Positions 5,918 to 8,182 of a stretch of 8,182 nucleotides of DNA are shown piece by piece. The translations under genes were made by a program, and so were the position numbers. Source of the stretch: Phycisphaeraceae bacterium (GTDB lineage: Bacteria; Planctomycetota; Phycisphaerae; Phycisphaerales; Phycisphaeraceae); NCBI GenBank assembly GCA_029260675.1, contig JAJDCV010000100.1:1-8182 (forward strand), given 5' to 3'. Numbering within the stretch: position 1 is the stretch's first letter; every line of letters starts with the position of its first letter. The notes under the pieces were generated by a model. That model was not told the origin of the DNA and searched no databases. It was given only the letters and a program-made list of their open reading frames with translations.

Positions 5918-5946
5918 ATAATAATTGACCTGATCAGACCCGTCAG
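5918..5946 (-). promoter_or_regulatory. Sigma-70-type promoter for gcvT with a palindromic spacer
   Basis: On the minus strand CTGACG (5946-5941, four of six to TTGACA) is followed by exactly 17 bases and then TATTAT (5923-5918, five of six to TATAAT). Transcription would start near 5911, leaving a leader of roughly 17 bases before the gcvT ATG at 5894. The spacer contains the perfect 8-bp palindrome CTGATCAG (5930-5937), with TGAC/GTCA arms outside it (5926-5929 and 5942-5945), so a repressor site overlapping the promoter is conceivable. The leader is far too short for a glycine riboswitch. Confidence 0.55.
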
Positions 5947-5985
5947 GCTAGCGGGTGGGGCTCGTAATGACAAATACCGGCGTTA

Positions 5986-7794
5986 TTATCGGTTCATCAC
6001 CATGTGTCCGGGGTTGGCTTCGGTATCGTTGGCGTTGTTTGTCGGCGCGCCCAGGTACATCAGGCTCTGCTCCATGACCTGCCTGACAGCCGGTGCGGAG
6101 ACGGTCCCGCCGTAGTGCCCGATGGACTTGTCCGGGCGGTGGATGAAACAACCCACGACCAGCCTGGGTGCATCGGCGGGGGCCCCGGCGATGAAGGACG
6201 AGACGTACTGGTCCTGGTAGTAGCCGCCCTGTTTGAAGTTGGGGAGTTGCGCGGTGCCGGTCTTGCCGAACAGGTCGTACAGATCGGAGTTGGCCTTCTG
6301 CCCGCCGCCCTGGGTGACCTGGCGTCGCAGGACCGAGCGTGTGTAGTCCGCGATCCGCTGATCCAGCACGCGGATCGAGGGTTTGGGCGGGGTGCTCGCG
6401 GGCCCATGCACGGGGATGACCGTGGGCGTCAACAGCAAACCGCCGTTGGCGATTGCGCTGAACGCACGGACCATCTGCAAGGGTGTGGCGCTGACTTCCT
6501 GGCCCATCGGGACGCTGGTCACCGAGTAGTGGGTCCACTTCTTTAAGGGGTGTACGACCCCGCCGACCTCGCCGGGCAGGCCCGAGCCGGTCGGTTTGCC
6601 GAACCCGAAGCGCACCATCGCCTCGTGCAGCTTCTCGGCACCGACGCGCTCGGCGACGATCGACATGCCGATGTTGCTGGAGTAGATCAGGACTTCGTCC
6701 CAGGTGATCCGCCCGTGCGGCTTGGCGTCCCGCAGGCGTCGGCCCTTGCTCGTGCGGTGCACGCCGGACGTGGTGGTGTCGATGATCTCGTTGGGGTCGG
6801 CGGCACCGAGTTGAGTTGCGGCGGACCAGATGATCGGCTTGAAGATCGACCCGGGCTCGAAGACGTCGGTCACCACCCGGTTACGCCGGACGTCGGGCTT
6901 GACCTTGTTGAAGGTCGCCGGGTCGAACGCCGGGTAGTTCGCCATCGCCAGGACCTCCCCGGTCTGGGGGTCCATCACCACGAGTTGGCCGGCCTCGGCC
7001 TGGTACTGCTGCACCGCCTTAGCGAGATTCGCTTCGGCGATCGATTGGATCACCGCGTCGATTGAGAGGCGCAGGTTCGCGCCGTCGGTCTGCATCTGGT
7101 AGTTGTCTGCCGTGACCCAGAGCGCCCGGCCTCGCGCGTCTCGTTGATAGCTGACGTGCCCGGCGGTGGCGGTGAGCCGTTTGTTGTTGACCTTCTCCAA
7201 CCCCTCCAGCCCCTTGCCGTCGGCACCTACGAACCCGATCAGCTGGCCCGCCAGGGCGCCCTGGGGGTAATCGCGCATCAGCACCGGGTCGGTCGCCAGC
7301 CCGGGGAGGTCCAGGTTTTTCAGTAACTCGCTCCGCTGGTCGTCTAATCGGCGGTCCAGCACGATGTACCGGCTCTTTGGGCGTGCGGCCATGGCCAGCT
7401 CGATGTCGACCGGGTTATACCCAAGCCCGTAGCCCGCCTTCTCCGAGAAGCTGGAGCGGTCGATGATCAGGACCGGGTCGACGAAAAGTTTTTGCGCGAC
7501 TCGGGTCGTCGCCAGCACCCGGCCACGCCGGTCCAGGATCGTGCCACGCCGCCCCGGAAGCGACCGGGTGCTCTGCTGCGACCCCAGCTTTGCGGCGAGC
7601 CGTTCTTCGGGGTGCGTCTGTAGCTGCACCACCCGACCGAGCAGAGCCAGCAGCACCACGGTGACCCCGACAATCATCACCCGCCCGACCAGCAGCACCC
7701 GGGCGGGGCTGCGGTCCACCTCGGTCACGGCGCCGCCTGGCCTCAGCGGCGGCTGGCTGTTCGCTTCGGTGTATAGGGGGGCTCCTTCACTCAT
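5986..7794 (-). CDS. ftsI: Class B penicillin-binding protein, FtsI/PBP2-type transpeptidase
   Basis: This is a D,D-transpeptidase that cross-links septal peptidoglycan on the periplasmic side. From the ATG at 7794 it is 602 residues: a cytoplasmic N-terminus, one membrane anchor (about 32-55, LLVGRVMIVGVTVVLLALLG), the PBP dimerisation domain (starting near GRRGTILDRRGRVLATT), then the transpeptidase domain. All three catalytic motifs are intact: S316-x-x-K in EPGSIFKP, SSN in IYSSNIGMS (372-374) and KTG in LFGKTGTAQ (511-513). There is no PASTA domain, and it ends in a short polar tail. An ATG at 7836 would add 14 residues but overlap the ftsL-like gene by 50 bp. I prefer 7794, whose overlap is 8 bp and lies in a coupled stop/start arrangement. 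No clear Shine-Dalgarno is seen, consistent with coupling. A SpoVD-like or elongasome PBP2 role is the alternative, but the FtsL-like neighbour supports FtsI. Confidence 0.92.
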   Translation of the reverse strand: MSEGAPLYTEANSQPPLRPGGAVTEVDRSPARVLLVGRVMIVGVTVVLLALLGRVVQLQTHPEERLAAKLGSQQSTRSLPGRRGTILDRRGRVLATTRVAQKLFVDPVLIIDRSSFSEKAGYGLGYNPVDIELAMAARPKSRYIVLDRRLDDQRSELLKNLDLPGLATDPVLMRDYPQGALAGQLIGFVGADGKGLEGLEKVNNKRLTATAGHVSYQRDARGRALWVTADNYQMQTDGANLRLSIDAVIQSIAEANLAKAVQQYQAEAGQLVVMDPQTGEVLAMANYPAFDPATFNKVKPDVRRNRVVTDVFEPGSIFKPIIWSAATQLGAADPNEIIDTTTSGVHRTSKGRRLRDAKPHGRITWDEVLIYSSNIGMSIVAERVGAEKLHEAMVRFGFGKPTGSGLPGEVGGVVHPLKKWTHYSVTSVPMGQEVSATPLQMVRAFSAIANGGLLLTPTVIPVHGPASTPPKPSIRVLDQRIADYTRSVLRRQVTQGGGQKANSDLYDLFGKTGTAQLPNFKQGGYYQDQYVSSFIAGAPADAPRLVVGCFIHRPDKSIGHYGGTVSAPAVRQVMEQSLMYLGAPTNNANDTEANPGHMVMNR

Positions 7795-8080
7795 ACAAGG
7801 TGTCGGCGAGAGGTGCCGTCTGCTCGTCGGCGTCATCGTTCTTTATCACCGTGGGCTCCATCTGCATCCCTGCGCGCGTCAGCGCGTCGTGCAGCGCATC
7901 GGGGCCGGTGCGGTTGGCGATACGGACCTGGGTGTCCCAGGTCGCCTGGCGGTCGCGGTTCATCTGCCCGTGCAGACGGGTGATCTCGTTCATCAATTCC
8001 AGGCGTTGCTGGCGCATATTGAACACAGCCGCCCCGATCACCACCGCGAGCACCAGGGCCGTCAACAGCTTGGCGAACAT
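7787..8080 (-). CDS. FtsL-like small bitopic cell division protein
   Basis: The 97-residue product has FtsL topology. It has a three-residue N-terminus and one transmembrane helix (about 4-21, KLLTALVLAVVIGAAVF). A periplasmic helix likely to form a coiled coil follows (22-55, MRQQRLELMNEITRLHGQMN), with a short conserved-looking end, W48...VRIANRT..DAL...LTRAGMQMEP. An acidic tail (79-97) follows. In other bacteria FtsL pairs with FtsB (DivIC) and regulates the FtsWI synthase. Sequence identity within this family is too low for certainty by eye. The call rests on size, topology and position immediately upstream of ftsI, with an 8-bp overlap. The ATG at 8080 keeps the membrane helix; no Shine-Dalgarno is visible, and a 10-bp perfect palindrome GCACCGGTGC (8087-8096) sits just upstream of the start. 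Confidence 0.75.
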   Translation of the reverse strand: MFAKLLTALVLAVVIGAAVFNMRQQRLELMNEITRLHGQMNRDRQATWDTQVRIANRTGPDALHDALTRAGMQMEPTVIKNDDADEQTAPLADTLYE

Positions 8081-8149
8081 AGAGAGGCACCGGTGCGGGT
8101 TTGTGAATCAGTCACGGTCACGTCGGGGTTCCGTTGGGTGTGGGATGCG

Positions 8150-8182
8150 TCAGCGGGGGATGTGCAGTTCCTGCCCGACGCT
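8150..8182 (-). CDS. C-terminal end of a probable LysM-domain protein (partial)
   Basis: On the minus strand the last ten codons before a TGA stop (8152-8150) read SVGQELHIPR. Ending in xVGQxLxIP plus a basic residue is typical of a C-terminal LysM domain, the peptidoglycan- or chitin-binding module. The rest of the gene lies beyond the window. It reads towards the ftsL-like gene with a 69-bp gap, so it may belong to the same transcript. A peptidoglycan-binding protein would fit this division cluster. The match is only ten residues long. Confidence 0.6.
   Translation of the reverse strand, partial: SVGQELHIPR

Noticed and set aside
5895..5985. Glycine riboswitch upstream of gcvT
   Set aside because: The gap is only 91 bp, the inferred leader is about 17 bases, and no riboswitch-like structure is seen.
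5948..6538. Minus-strand open frame of 196 codons in another frame of ftsI
   Set aside because: It overlaps the transpeptidase domain of ftsI and its Arg/Pro/Gly-rich translation is typical of a frame shadow.
6004..7065. Plus-strand open frames antisense to ftsI (180 and 171 codons)
   Set aside because: They mirror the third-position GC bias of ftsI and carry no known motif; ftsI has all three catalytic motifs on the other strand.

Overview
The window looks like chromosomal housekeeping DNA from a high-GC planctomycete, most likely class Phycisphaerae. This placement rests on recognition, not a search. The clues are a DUF1844 protein of the planctomycete kind, a short RpoD/SigA-type sigma factor with the region 2.4 wording that I associate with this phylum, and a division-gene fragment (LysM protein, FtsL-like, FtsI) beside a lone gcvT. 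Most genes sample at about 65% GC by hand count. The first gene samples near 47% and stands out.

Layout from left to right: (1) at 1-30 there may be the last codons of a plus-strand gene. It is followed by an AT-richer plus-strand gene for an unrecognised three-helix membrane protein (53-751). (2) A minus-strand block reads from right to left as a GT9 glycosyltransferase (2333-3226), ispH (1361-2323, only 9 bp after the GT9 stop) and a DUF1844 gene (723-1157). Its last codons overlap the end of the membrane-protein gene tail to tail. Between ispH and the DUF1844 gene lies a roughly 150-bp imperfect inverted repeat with perfect 22-bp inner arms. (3) A divergent leader (3227-3525) separates GT9 from the plus-strand sigma factor gene (3526-4410). 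(4) A 362-bp gap between convergent genes (4411-4772) carries three REP-like units. Each is an octamer CGTTTAGC next to a hairpin whose stem sequence differs between units. (5) On the minus strand, gcvT (4773-5894) has its own good sigma-70-type promoter. Upstream of it are ftsI (5986-7794), an overlapping ftsL-like gene (7787-8080) and the last ten codons of a LysM-type protein (8150-8182).

Functionally, the right end is a piece of the septal peptidoglycan machinery: FtsL-like anchor, class B transpeptidase, and a probable LysM peptidoglycan binder. The usual next gene, murE, is absent and gcvT takes its place. The middle holds the terminal enzyme of the MEP isoprenoid pathway with a glycosyltransferase, and a main-type sigma factor.

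I found no convincing novel defence, mobile or biosynthetic system. The unusual content is mostly non-coding: the REP-like cluster, the long inverted repeat, and the compositionally odd membrane-protein gene whose 3' end runs into a conserved gene.
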